A stretch of 64,000 nt of DNA from CADEDV01 sp964596345 (GCA_964596345.1 CAZQSZ010000001.1:124001-188000), one strand, 5' to 3'; shown: positions 17,615 to 26,363, numbered from the stretch's first letter. The notes: a model not told the origin generated them from the letters alone. Made by a program: numbers and translations.

Positions 17615-18202
17615 TTAAACGCCAAACCAGTTTTTTTCAAGGCAGCTGCGCATCAGCAATTTGGCCCGGTGGATGATGACCCAGTAATTGGACGAAGAAA
17701 TATTGAATTCCTTACAAATTGTATCTGCATTTTCCTGGTCAACAAAGCGGGCCAGGAATACGGGCACCAGTTTGGGCGGCATTTTCTGAATGCAATACTG
17801 GAGAATCTTGTAAAATTCACGTTTATTCACAGGGTTGTCGGCATTTTCCGTATGCCATTCTTTGGGTGCTGCTGCCGGGGTCCAGTGCCCGGCATGGTCG
17901 CCGGCAGTAAAAAAGGAGTTATGAAAACTATCTTCCGTAGCTGCCAGGTAATCACCTGTATTTTTCAGCACATCTTTTTTCCGGTAAAGATCAGTGATCT
18001 TATTTTTCAGGATCGTGGCCAGCCATGTTTTTTCTGAACTGTTCCCTTTAAAACCTTCCCGGGCTTTAAAAGCCGCAAGAAAAGTATCCTGTACCAGGTC
18101 TTCCGCTATTTCCTTGTTCCCGGTTTTCAGCAGGGCCAGGGAATATAAATAATCGCCGTATAAATTAACCCAGTCAGCGGGTTGAAGGGTGTTGCTCATC
18201 AA
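17615..18202 (-). CDS. ECF-type RNA polymerase sigma factor
   Basis: The 195-residue protein has a sigma region 2 (about residues 10-80, including IAEDLVQDTFLAAFKA and KTWLATILKNKITDLYR) and a region 4-type HTH at the C-terminus (ENADTICKEFNISSSNYWVIIHRAKLLMR). A non-conserved linker of about 50 residues lies between them. It should direct RNA polymerase to a specific regulon. The next gene is the zinc-finger protein, followed by DM13, OMP and YHS genes, so this cluster is a candidate regulon. The upstream region is occupied by the repeat-flanked gene at 18457. Confidence 0.88.
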   Translation of the reverse strand: MMSNTLQPADWVNLYGDYLYSLALLKTGNKEIAEDLVQDTFLAAFKAREGFKGNSSEKTWLATILKNKITDLYRKKDVLKNTGDYLAATEDSFHNSFFTAGDHAGHWTPAAAPKEWHTENADNPVNKREFYKILQYCIQKMPPKLVPVFLARFVDQENADTICKEFNISSSNYWVIIHRAKLLMRSCLEKNWFGV

Positions 18203-18347
18203 AATAGATTAATAAAGAATTCCCGGTCATAAAATTACGGAACTTGTCTTTTACCGGGATATGCCTGCTTCCCGTATGCCGGCTAAGGTTTTTTTTAGTT
18301 CTTCTTTCCGTGGCGGGATGAAAAAGACTCATTACATTTAAGAATAA

Positions 18348-18419
18348 CTGGTACAGATTGGTACTGATTATCAAAACATAACTGTACCAGCAATTACGCC
18401 AATACACGAGTTAGCGGCA
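18348..18419. repeat. Palindromic flank upstream of gene 18457: attC-like or cassette boundary
   Basis: A 9-bp perfect inverted repeat CTGGTACAG (18348-18356) / CTGTACCAG (18382-18390) is followed by GTTAGCGGCA (18410-18419). The latter reappears in inverted orientation (TGCCGCTAAC) at 18904-18913 just after the next gene. The combination looks like the border of a mobile gene cassette, though it does not satisfy the strict integron attC consensus. Confidence 0.45.
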
Positions 18420-18456
18420 ATGCCAAATTGAAAACTTCAGTATTATTAAATCTTGT

Positions 18457-18900
18457 ATGGAAACAATTGAAATAAAGCCAAATAAAAAGCTATTAGGTGC
18501 GTTTATGATATTTATACTTCTTGTCATGATAGGAATGACTATCTACATATTTACAAGTGCTAAATATGCCAACAATTCACTAATCAAAATTGGATACATA
18601 GTTTTTAATGCGTACTTAATTTATAGCATTTACAAATTAATACGACTATTGCGATCTAACCGTCCAACATTAACAATATCGAAAGGTGCTCTTAGCTTTT
18701 CAGAGGGTGATATTGAACATTCATATAAATGGAATAATATTCAAGATGTATCTGTCTATTTAGAAGATTCCAATTCTTATTTGAAAGTGAGCACCCTTGA
18801 TGGAGACAAGAAAATAACACTATCATGGCTTGATAAAAGCCCCAAAAAGATAAAGGAATTAATTGATGTTTACAGAAGTAACGCTGCAGATACGAGATAG
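18457..18900 (+). CDS. Two-TM protein with PH-like tail, resembling the STM3941 family
   Basis: The 147-residue protein has two adjacent hydrophobic helices (about residues 14-33 and 42-62) and then a soluble beta-rich region (about 68-140) starting with TLTISKGALSF and containing WNNIQDVSV, the pattern of small bacterial PH-like/STM3941-type proteins. The function is unknown. The gene is AT-rich compared with its neighbours, stands alone on the plus strand, and is flanked by inverted copies of GTTAGCGGCA, all consistent with recent insertion. Confidence 0.65.
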   Translation: METIEIKPNKKLLGAFMIFILLVMIGMTIYIFTSAKYANNSLIKIGYIVFNAYLIYSIYKLIRLLRSNRPTLTISKGALSFSEGDIEHSYKWNNIQDVSVYLEDSNSYLKVSTLDGDKKITLSWLDKSPKKIKELIDVYRSNAADTR

Positions 18901-18903
18901 CAC

Positions 18904-18913
18904 TGCCGCTAAC
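18904..18913. repeat. Downstream inverted copy of the GTTAGCGGCA flank
   Basis: The sequence TGCCGCTAAC is the exact reverse complement of 18410-18419 and begins 3 bp after the stop of the gene at 18457. Together the two sites bracket the gene. Confidence 0.45.
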
Positions 18914-19023
18914 ATGAACTGTGTAAAAAACCAAGCAAAAAGCCAACTTTTTTAGGGTTTAGCTGAACAGTAACCAGGCTCATACAAGCTGTTATTTTAC
19001 CGGGATATTTCTAAGTGAGTTCC

Positions 19024-19569
19024 TTATTCTTCCTTCCCACCCTTCTCTCCCACAAACCAATGCTCTTTGTTTTTAAACAATACATTGAAGGTGGTGAGAG
19101 AGCCATAACAACGGGTGATATATTGCTGCAGGTTCACTTTTTCCTCATCATTGAGTTTTTTATGGCTGTTGATATTTTGTTCCAGCACCCGCAGCCGGTC
19201 CCGCAACATGACGATCTTGTGAAAAAAATCATCAATAGGAATTTCTTTTGGCTTCAGTGTTTTATCAGCAGGTTGAATTAATAATGTTCCATTGAGCCAT
19301 TTTTCTCCCAGCGGCACTGTTTCAGTAAGGCCGCCCCAGAGCCGCAGTATTTTCAGCAATGATCTTTCTGCTTCTGAATGCGTTTCTATTTCCGCTGTTA
19401 CGTTTTCTGGAATGATCTCATCCAGTTGTGTATCGGTCTTGTCAATTTCTTTGATGCCGTGGTTGATAAAAGAAATAAGATACGTGGCATATTTAATACC
19501 CACGATAACGCCGGGGCCGTATAAAGTATGTTGTAGCCGGGTGCCAATGCCGAGTGTGGTTTGTTCCAT
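19024..19569 (-). CDS. Uncharacterised protein with SH3-like N-terminal domain
   Basis: The 181-residue protein begins with a small barrel-like segment (GTRLQHTLYGPGVIVGIKYATYLI, reported here as residues 8-31) that resembles CarD/Tudor-type SH3 folds. It continues into an acidic middle part and a helical C-terminus with heptad-like spacing (about residues 115-150) that may form a coiled coil. No catalytic residues are recognised. It is the last gene of a minus-strand set with the carboxypeptidase-regulatory-domain protein and the PurN fusion upstream. Confidence 0.6.
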   Translation of the reverse strand: MEQTTLGIGTRLQHTLYGPGVIVGIKYATYLISFINHGIKEIDKTDTQLDEIIPENVTAEIETHSEAERSLLKILRLWGGLTETVPLGEKWLNGTLLIQPADKTLKPKEIPIDDFFHKIVMLRDRLRVLEQNINSHKKLNDEEKVNLQQYITRCYGSLTTFNVLFKNKEHWFVGEKGGKEE

Positions 19570-19635
19570 GTCTGTTCTGAAATTTGGACCTGAAAAATAC
19601 TTTTAATTTTTATGGCCCGAAAGGAAACAGCTGCT

Positions 19636-20418
19636 TTATTCTTCAATCTCTTCCGGCCGCAGGAACTGCATAGGCGGCAGGCCTCTTTTGAAACGGGCAT
19701 GCGCCGTTTTGATGTACTGCTGAAAATCATAATCACCGGTGGACATGGTGAATTCATACGAAGGACGGAAGACCAGCATGAAACTATCCAGTTCCGCACC
19801 ATCCAGCAGCGTTAACCGGCGCACCAGGGCTTTATTGAAACGATGGGTGACTGATTTTTCCCGTTCCTGTTCCAGCAGCCGTTTCTGGAAGGAGAGCATA
19901 CTCCGGTTGCGTTTGAACCGGAAGGCATTGATGATCTCGTTCAGGTCGAACCCGGCCCCCACCCCATATTGCGGGGTTACGGTTTTCAGCCCCGGTTTTT
20001 TGTAATTGAAAACTTTGGCATAATCAATCCGGTTCTGAGTCGAATCCTGCTTGTAATTCCTCGGCCGCACTTTTACTTCTTTCAGAACGGTCACATTCAC
20101 CTGCAGCGAAATATCAAAACCAAAAGGGTTGGCGATCTTCAACACGGGAAACTTGATAGTGGGCTTGCCGAGATAACTGAACCAGATGGAATCCTTTTCC
20201 GATACCTCTATTTCATATACACCTTCCGCATTGGTCACGGTTCCTTTTCCGGCACTGGTCAATACGGATACCAGTTCAAGCGGGTAATTGCGGGTGCTGT
20301 CATACACGGTGCCCCTGATCTTATATTGAGCAGTTGCAGACTGCGAAGCCAGCAAAACAATAAACAGGAATGGTATAATTATACGATAGCGGTGCAACAG
20401 GTTTGTATTGGCTGGCAA
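19636..20418 (-). CDS. Carboxypeptidase-regulatory-like domain protein
   Basis: The 260-residue secreted protein has a signal peptide ending near SATAQ. A CarboxypepD_reg-like beta-sandwich follows (about residues 31-110: IRGTVYDSTRNYPLELVSV, then GTVTNAEGVYEIEV), as in TonB-linked and surface proteins. The C-terminal half is basic and unassigned (VKVRPRNYKQDS onward). In Bacteroidota such domains are often periplasmic modules; here the domain is stand-alone. It lies 27 bp downstream of the PurN fusion gene. Confidence 0.72.
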   Translation of the reverse strand: MPANTNLLHRYRIIIPFLFIVLLASQSATAQYKIRGTVYDSTRNYPLELVSVLTSAGKGTVTNAEGVYEIEVSEKDSIWFSYLGKPTIKFPVLKIANPFGFDISLQVNVTVLKEVKVRPRNYKQDSTQNRIDYAKVFNYKKPGLKTVTPQYGVGAGFDLNEIINAFRFKRNRSMLSFQKRLLEQEREKSVTHRFNKALVRRLTLLDGAELDSFMLVFRPSYEFTMSTGDYDFQQYIKTAHARFKRGLPPMQFLRPEEIEE

Positions 20419-20445
20419 GTAACGAAAGAAAATGCAAAAGCTAAT

Positions 20446-21378
20446 CTAAAATGAGCCATTGCCTTCAATTAACCGTTCAATGATCCTTGGATAATGCTCA
20501 TGTTCCAGTTTATGGATGCGTTGTGCCAGTGAAGCAGCGGTTTCATGCTCCAGCAAGGGGCACCTGGCCTGGAAGATGACCTGGCCATGGTCGTAGATCT
20601 CATCCACGTAATGAATGCTGATGCCGCTTTCCTTTTCTTTATTATCAATGACCGCCTGGTGCACATGGAGGCCAAACATGCCTTTGCCGCCGTAGCCCGG
20701 CAACAAAGCAGGATGTATATTAAGGATACGGTTGGGAAAAGCTTTGATCAGTGCCGCCGGTATCTTCCAGAGAAAACCGGCCAGTACGATGAGGTCAATT
20801 TCTTTTTCTTTCAGTTCTGCTGCATAGCCGTTACCGTTGCTGAATTTTTCTTTCTCCAATAATAATACAGGGATATGTTCTGTTGCAGCGATAGAAAGCA
20901 CGGCAGCACCGGGTTTATTACAAACGATCAGGGTCACCCTCGCTTTTTTGGAATAACGGAAATGCTCAATGATCTTTTGCGCATTGGAACCCGCACCGGA
21001 GGCAAAAATGGCGATACGGCAGGGGTCTGAGGTTTGAGGTTTGAAGTTTGAGGTTATTCCTGGCTGCTGGCTCCTGACTTTCGACTCCTGGCTTCCGACT
21101 CCGGTAAGTCCCATCCGCTTCCCGATCTTCTTTAAATATTGCACAAAGAACCGGAACTGGCCGAAGGGGATGCTGACCAATAAGACGGACAGGGGCCAGA
21201 GCAGGGTAACTACTATTATATATACAATAATCCAGAGCCAATCCTGTTCAATATCCAGCAGGGGCATTAGCCGGCGGCCAACATACCCGGTGAGGCTGCC
21301 GCCAATGGCAAATGTGCAAAGGATCAGGGCCAGCTGAAGGCCATTGACCTTCCATTTTTGTTGTAAGCGATCGAACAT
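20446..21378 (-). CDS. purN: DUF6787 membrane domain fused to phosphoribosylglycinamide formyltransferase (PurN)
   Basis: The 310-residue protein joins an N-terminal two-helix membrane domain (residues 1-93, with LALILCTFAIGGSLTGY and SIPFGQFRFF, DUF6787-like) to a complete PurN (residues 121-305). PurN catalyses formyl transfer from 10-formyl-THF to GAR in purine synthesis. Key PurN features are ASGAGSNAQ, the NIHPALLPGYGG active-site Asn/His and the conserved Asp in IYDHGQVI. The 27-residue linker (94-120) is encoded by repetitive sequence at about 21022-21105. No alternative in-frame ATG precedes the PurN domain, so the fusion is probably real and would tether PurN to the membrane. Confidence 0.8.
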   Translation of the reverse strand: MFDRLQQKWKVNGLQLALILCTFAIGGSLTGYVGRRLMPLLDIEQDWLWIIVYIIVVTLLWPLSVLLVSIPFGQFRFFVQYLKKIGKRMGLTGVGSQESKVRSQQPGITSNFKPQTSDPCRIAIFASGAGSNAQKIIEHFRYSKKARVTLIVCNKPGAAVLSIAATEHIPVLLLEKEKFSNGNGYAAELKEKEIDLIVLAGFLWKIPAALIKAFPNRILNIHPALLPGYGGKGMFGLHVHQAVIDNKEKESGISIHYVDEIYDHGQVIFQARCPLLEHETAASLAQRIHKLEHEHYPRIIERLIEGNGSF

Positions 21379-21591
21379 GATTGTATACTAGTGGCGGCGT
21401 TAAAACGATTGCTGCTAAAAGCGCTGCAAAAGTCAGGAAAAAACATCCATTAAACAGCTCAATTTTCACATCTGTTGAACATTCTGGAAAGGTTGACTGA
21501 TTTATGACAAACAAATTTACCGGCTGTCGGAAAACACATATAAATCCCCTGAAATGCAGGCTGGTAGCGGGTTAAAAAAAATTTAAACCTG

Positions 21592-21624
21592 TTGTCGTTT
21601 TGTTAAGTTCCTGACTTATTTTTG
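21592..21624 (+). promoter_or_regulatory. Predicted promoter of the act/cox operon
   Basis: The -7 element TATTTTTG at 21617-21624 fits the Bacteroidota TAnnTTTG consensus, and a TTG at 21592-21594 lies 22 nt upstream of it. Initiation near 21631 would leave a 5' UTR of about 40 nt before actA (21672). The 21379-21671 gap has no other gene. Confidence 0.55.
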
Positions 21625-21671
21625 CGGCTGGTTAGAGCTTTTTATCCACATTTTTCAGATTAATTGAGTCT

Positions 21672-22940
21672 ATGATTCTTTGTAAACCAATCGGCCAGAG
21701 ACTGACTGTACTATTTCTATCCCTTTTTGTTTTTTCGGTGATTAGTGTTTCGGCACAAGACGGGAAGGCGTTGTATATGAGTAAATGTGCAGCTTGTCAC
21801 AACGTATTTAAAAAGGGAACTGGTCCTGCACTGATGGGACTTGAGGAAAGACATAAATGGGCCGACCATAATGAACTGTTAGCATGGATTAAAAACCCTG
21901 CCAAATACATGGAGGGTGATGCTTACACACAGGGACTAAAAGCTGAGTATGGTTCCTTAATGCTTGGGTTTCCAGATATTACTCTTCCTGAGGTAGATGC
22001 TATAGTTAAGTATATTAATGACGAGGTGGCTAATAAGGCCAAAGGGCCTGTTGCAACTCCCGGAGCCCCAACTCCCGATTCCTCTAACCAGAACGCCATC
22101 ATCTTTGGTGTTATCTCCCTGATCCTGGCTATCATTGCCCTGATTCTGATGCAGGTGAACAGCAACCTGAAAAAAATGTCGGATGATGTGGAAGGTATCC
22201 TGCGCCCCGAGCCGGTTCCTTTCTACCGTAATAAAGTCTATATCGCCATGGCTGCCATCGTGTTCTTTATCGTGGGTGGTTTCATGGTTACCAAAGGAGC
22301 GATTGGTCTCGGCCGTCAAACCAATTACCAGCCCGAACAACCTATTTATTATTCCCATAAAGTACATGCCGGCATCAACCAGATCAACTGTCTTTATTGC
22401 CACGGCAGTGCAATGGAAAGTAAACATGCCGCTATTCCTTCGGTGAATGTGTGTATGAACTGTCACAAAGCCATCAATACCTACGAGAAGGGACCTAAAC
22501 TCTATACCGAAGACGGTAAAGAAATCGATGGTACTGCAGAAATTCAGAAGCTATATCAATATGCAGGCTTCGATCCTGCCAATGCAGCCAAATGGGATCC
22601 TTCCATGGCCAAGCCTATTCAATGGATCAAGATCCACAACCTGCCTGATCATGTTTACTTCAATCACTCCCAGCACGTCAAAGCCGGTAATGTACAGTGC
22701 CAGAGCTGTCATGGTGAGATCACTGCGATGGACGAAGTGAAACAGGTGAGTGAACTGAGCATGGGCTGGTGTGTGAACTGTCACCGTCAGACCAAGGTGA
22801 ACTTTAACTACAGCGACAGCACCGGTAACCAGTTCTACAGCATTTACGAGAAATTCCATAACGATATCAAATCTGGTAAAATGGATAGTGTGACGGTAAA
22901 AGATATCGGCGGACTGGAATGCCAGAAATGTCACTATTAA
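21672..22940 (+). CDS. actA: Alternative complex III subunit ActA, multiheme cytochrome c
   Basis: The 422-residue subunit of the quinol:cytochrome c/oxidase alternative complex III has a signal peptide and six CxxCH sites. One lies in an N-terminal cytochrome-c-like domain (CAACH, residues 39-43). Five are clustered after two TM helices (about 142-162 and 189-209): C240-H244, C261-H265, C343-H347, C367-H371 and C417-H421. The pentaheme cluster is the classical ActA electron wire from ActB toward the oxidase; the additional N-terminal heme is an extra module. It is the first gene of the operon, with a predicted promoter just upstream. Confidence 0.92.
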   Translation: MILCKPIGQRLTVLFLSLFVFSVISVSAQDGKALYMSKCAACHNVFKKGTGPALMGLEERHKWADHNELLAWIKNPAKYMEGDAYTQGLKAEYGSLMLGFPDITLPEVDAIVKYINDEVANKAKGPVATPGAPTPDSSNQNAIIFGVISLILAIIALILMQVNSNLKKMSDDVEGILRPEPVPFYRNKVYIAMAAIVFFIVGGFMVTKGAIGLGRQTNYQPEQPIYYSHKVHAGINQINCLYCHGSAMESKHAAIPSVNVCMNCHKAINTYEKGPKLYTEDGKEIDGTAEIQKLYQYAGFDPANAAKWDPSMAKPIQWIKIHNLPDHVYFNHSQHVKAGNVQCQSCHGEITAMDEVKQVSELSMGWCVNCHRQTKVNFNYSDSTGNQFYSIYEKFHNDIKSGKMDSVTVKDIGGLECQKCHY

Positions 22941-22945
22941 ACCCC

Positions 22946-23105
22946 TGTCCCCTAAAGGGGAACTCAGGAGGAATATCACTAAGTAGTTTTGAACAGATCG
23001 ATTATAAAAACAATTTTTTAACCAGCACTTGAATTTCCGGTTTTTGACAGCAAGAGAAGTGATTACAAAATTCAAGGTCTAAAAGCCCCTTTAGGGGTTT
23101 GGGGT
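22946..23105. repeat. Inverted CCCCTAAAGGGG-type palindromes between actA and actB
   Basis: The 172-bp gap between actA and actB holds a CCCCTAAAGGGG palindrome near its left end and a CCCCTTTAGGGG palindrome near its right end, with neighbouring CCCCTG and TTTGGGG flanks inverted relative to each other. The outer arms could pair to form a long hairpin in the mRNA, which could affect expression balance between actA and actB. No gene is seen in the gap. Confidence 0.55.
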
Positions 23106-23112
23106 AAATTAT

Positions 23113-26100
23113 ATGAGCCAAAAAAAGTACTGGCAGAGTTTCGGAGAGGTGAATGATCAGGAGAACTTTCAGAAGCAGCAACAGGACGAGTTCAAAGAAG
23201 AACTTCCTTTTGAAGGTTTTGATGACAAAGGATTAATTGATGCCAAAGCTCCCCGCAGGGATTTCTTAAAGTATCTCGGATTCAGTACGGCTGCTGCTAC
23301 CTTAGCCGCCAGCTGTAAGATACCGGTTAAGAAAGCCATTCCTTTTGCCAACCGTCCGGAGAATATCATTCCGGGTGTGGCTAAATATTATGCTACTACC
23401 TATGTACAGGATGGTGATGTAATTCCCGTAGTAGCCAAAGTAAGAGACGGCCGCCCGATCAAGATTGAAGGAAATGAACTGGCTTTCACCAAAGCAGGTA
23501 CTACTGCCCGTGCACAAGCTTCTGTGCTGGATCTGTATGATACGCACCGCCTCCGTTTCCCCCAGCGCAAAGTGGGTGATAAATTTGAAGAAACCACCTA
23601 CGAATTTGTTGATAAAACAATCGGGGAAGGACTGGCTGCCGGTGGCAACATCGTGCTGCTGACCAGCACTATTAACTCTCCTTCCACTTTACAGATCATT
23701 ACTGAATTTTTAGCCAAATATCCCGGCAGCAAACATGTGCAGGCTGATCCGGTTTCTTACAGCGGTATGCTGCTGGCCAATGAAGCCAGCGGGTTTGGCA
23801 GAAAAATACCAACCTATCATTTTGATGCGGCGAAAGTGATCGTGAGCCTGGGTGCTGATTTCCTCGGAACCTGGCTTAGCCCGGTTGAATTTGCCAAAGG
23901 TTATTCTGCCGGTCGCAAGATCGACGAGAAGAACCCTTCCATGAGCAAACACTACCAGTTTGAAGGGTATTTAAGTACCACGGGTGCTAATGCGGATGAA
24001 CGATTCACACACAGGCCTTCTGAAACAGGTGCGGTTGCACTGGCTTTATTAGCCGCAATAGATGGTTCTGTTACAGCTCCTGCTCTTGAAGATGCAAAAC
24101 TAAAAGCCGGTATTGCGAAAGTGGCAGCCGACCTGAAAGCACATGCCGGTGAAGCATTAGTGGTGGCGGGCAGCAATGATGCGAATGTGCAGGTCATCGT
24201 GAATGCGATCAATAATGCAATTGGTGCGTATGGTAAGACCATTGACTGGAGCACCCCGGTGAATTACCGCCAGGGTATTGATAAAGACCTTACCGACCTG
24301 GTGGTCCAGATGGAAGCAGGACAAGTGGGTACCTTGATGATCTATGGTGCTAACCCTGCTTATACCTATCACGATGCGGCTAAATTCACAGCTGCATTGA
24401 AAAAAGTAAAGACTTCTATTTCTTTCAATGAAAGAATGGATGAGACCACGAAGCTTTGTTCTTATGCTATCCCAACCCATCATTACCTGGAAAGCTGGGG
24501 TGATGCAGAAGCAAAAACAGGCTATACCAGTTTCATTCAGCCGACTATTTATCCTTTATTCAAAACCCGCCCTTACCAAACCGCTTTGTTGAAATGGGCC
24601 GGTAACAATACGGACTACGCTGTTTATTTTAAAAATTACTGGACCACCAAATTAGGCAGCCTTGAAGCTTTTGATAAGGCTTTGCAGGATGGCGTGATGG
24701 AAGCCGTTCCACCGGCTGCTGTAGCGGGTTCTTATAGTGGTGCCGGGGTAGCTGCAGCCAGTGCTGCCATCAATGCAGCAAAGAAAATAACTGCAGATGA
24801 GATCGTGTTGTACCAGAAAGTTTCTATAGGCACAGGAACCGGTGCCACCAACCCCTGGTTACAGGAATTGCCTGATACGATATCAAAAGCTACCTGGGAC
24901 AACTATGCGATGATCTCCATGGCCAAAGCCAAAGAACTGGGCATTAAGCTCGATGTGGATTACGAATATTACCCGCAAAAACCGGTTATCAAAATCAGTG
25001 TGGCAGGAAAGGGTGATGTTGAATTACCGATCCTGGTTATTCCGGGCATGAATGCCAACACCATTGCGGTGGCAGTTGGTTATGGAAGAAATGAAGAATT
25101 GGGTAAGACAGCTTTTGGTGCCGGTAAAAACGTTTACCAGTTTGCTTCCTTTGATGGCAGTCATGTTAACTACAGCAATGCAGTAACTATTGCCAATACG
25201 GGCGACAAGAAAAAAATTGCACAAACGCAGATCCATAACAGTTACGAGGATCGTGTGGAAGTGGTAAGAGAAACAACACTGGGTGCTTATAAAAAGAACC
25301 CGAATGTGATAACCGACTACCGCAATGATCTGAAAGAAAAATACGCAAAGACCTCGGGTGACTACCGGAAGGAAGCAACACTGTATGGTGTGCATGAACA
25401 GCCGGGCCTGAAATGGGGAATGAATATCGACATGAACGCCTGTTATGGTTGCGGCGCCTGCGTGGTGGCCTGCCATGCAGAGAATAACGTTCCTGTGGTG
25501 GGTAAGAGTGAAGTGCTCCGTTACCATGATATGCACTGGCTGCGTATTGACCGCTACTTTGTATCGGGTGAAACCCCGGATGACCTGAAAGGAGTGGTAT
25601 TCCAGCCGATGATGTGCCAGCATTGCGATAATGCTCCTTGTGAGAACGTTTGCCCCGTAGCTGCCACCAACCACAGTGCGGAAGGTTTGAACCAGATGAC
25701 CTATAACCGTTGTATCGGTACAAGGTATTGCGCTAATAACTGTCCCTTCAAAGTACGTCGTTTCAACTGGTCTGATTATACAGGGGCTGACAGCTTTACT
25801 GATAACCAGGATCAGCAACTGGTGGGCAAACTGGACCCGGTTGTATTCCAGATGAATGATGACCTGACAAGAATGGTGTTGAACCCTGATGTAACCGTTC
25901 GTTCAAGAGGGGTGATCGAAAAATGTTCTTTCTGTGTACAGAAATTACAGGCTGCCAAACTGGATGCGAAAAAAGATAACCGTCCGCTGAAAGATGGCGA
26001 AGCAAAAACAGCTTGTCAAATGGCTTGTTCTGCTGATGCGATCGTATTCGGTAACGCAAATGATAAAGACAGCCAGATCAGCAAAGTGAGGGCAGAAAAT

Positions 26101-26286
26101 ACGCACCGCAGTTTCTATGTGCTGGAACAGTTGCATGTGTTGCCGAATGTTAGCTACCTCACCAAGGTGAGAAATACCGATGAAGAAGCGGCGAACTGGG
26201 GTGGACATGGTGAACATGCAGCAGCTGAAAAACATGATGCGGTTATTCCTGCCGGCGAAGGCAAGAAAGAAGAAGCTGCACATTGA
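23113..26286 (+). CDS. actB: Alternative complex III subunit ActB, iron-sulfur/molybdopterin-like
   Basis: The 1057-residue subunit has a Tat-like signal (R48-R49-D-F-L-K, hydrophobic core, Cys68 in a lipobox-like LAASC). A large molybdopterin-oxidoreductase-like region follows (about 75-740) that in this family carries no Mo cofactor. The C-terminal ferredoxin-like domain has Cys sets at CYGCGACVVACH, CQHCDNAPCENVC, RYCANNC and CSFC/ACQMAC (about residues 776-985) for one [3Fe-4S] and three [4Fe-4S] clusters in known homologues. It transfers electrons from ActC-bound quinol to the ActA hemes. It is rich in His/Glu at the C-terminus. Confidence 0.92.
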   Translation: MSQKKYWQSFGEVNDQENFQKQQQDEFKEELPFEGFDDKGLIDAKAPRRDFLKYLGFSTAAATLAASCKIPVKKAIPFANRPENIIPGVAKYYATTYVQDGDVIPVVAKVRDGRPIKIEGNELAFTKAGTTARAQASVLDLYDTHRLRFPQRKVGDKFEETTYEFVDKTIGEGLAAGGNIVLLTSTINSPSTLQIITEFLAKYPGSKHVQADPVSYSGMLLANEASGFGRKIPTYHFDAAKVIVSLGADFLGTWLSPVEFAKGYSAGRKIDEKNPSMSKHYQFEGYLSTTGANADERFTHRPSETGAVALALLAAIDGSVTAPALEDAKLKAGIAKVAADLKAHAGEALVVAGSNDANVQVIVNAINNAIGAYGKTIDWSTPVNYRQGIDKDLTDLVVQMEAGQVGTLMIYGANPAYTYHDAAKFTAALKKVKTSISFNERMDETTKLCSYAIPTHHYLESWGDAEAKTGYTSFIQPTIYPLFKTRPYQTALLKWAGNNTDYAVYFKNYWTTKLGSLEAFDKALQDGVMEAVPPAAVAGSYSGAGVAAASAAINAAKKITADEIVLYQKVSIGTGTGATNPWLQELPDTISKATWDNYAMISMAKAKELGIKLDVDYEYYPQKPVIKISVAGKGDVELPILVIPGMNANTIAVAVGYGRNEELGKTAFGAGKNVYQFASFDGSHVNYSNAVTIANTGDKKKIAQTQIHNSYEDRVEVVRETTLGAYKKNPNVITDYRNDLKEKYAKTSGDYRKEATLYGVHEQPGLKWGMNIDMNACYGCGACVVACHAENNVPVVGKSEVLRYHDMHWLRIDRYFVSGETPDDLKGVVFQPMMCQHCDNAPCENVCPVAATNHSAEGLNQMTYNRCIGTRYCANNCPFKVRRFNWSDYTGADSFTDNQDQQLVGKLDPVVFQMNDDLTRMVLNPDVTVRSRGVIEKCSFCVQKLQAAKLDAKKDNRPLKDGEAKTACQMACSADAIVFGNANDKDSQISKVRAENTHRSFYVLEQLHVLPNVSYLTKVRNTDEEAANWGGHGEHAAAEKHDAVIPAGEGKKEEAAH

Positions 26287-26319
26287 TTATTGGAAAGAAC
26301 TGAAAGTTGACTAAATAAT

Positions 26320-26363
26320 AAAAAGCTCGAAGCTCGCAGCTAAAGGCTAAAAGCTAAATTAAT
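26320..26363. repeat. Short-word AGCT-rich repeat upstream of actC
   Basis: The 77-bp gap holds an imperfect array of the word GCTAAA/GCTCGAA (AAGCTCGAAGCTCGCAGC, then AAAGGCTAAAAGCTAAA). Similar arrays occur before actD (27830-27905) and, with a different word, inside the PurN fusion linker. The word-like degeneracy suggests a replication-slippage intergenic repeat family. Confidence 0.5.

Noticed and set aside
18345..18913. Classical integron attC sites
   Set aside because: The GTTAGCGGCA sites do not meet the GTTRRRY/RYYYAAC consensus and no integrase is nearby; kept only as cassette-like flanks.
19398..19802. 134-residue minus-strand ORF
   Set aside because: It overlaps two better genes (19024-19569 and 19636-20418) in another frame and lacks protein-like features.
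25024..25818. 264-residue antisense ORF within actB
   Set aside because: The plus-strand frame encodes the conserved iron-sulfur domain of ActB; the antisense ORF is a shadow.
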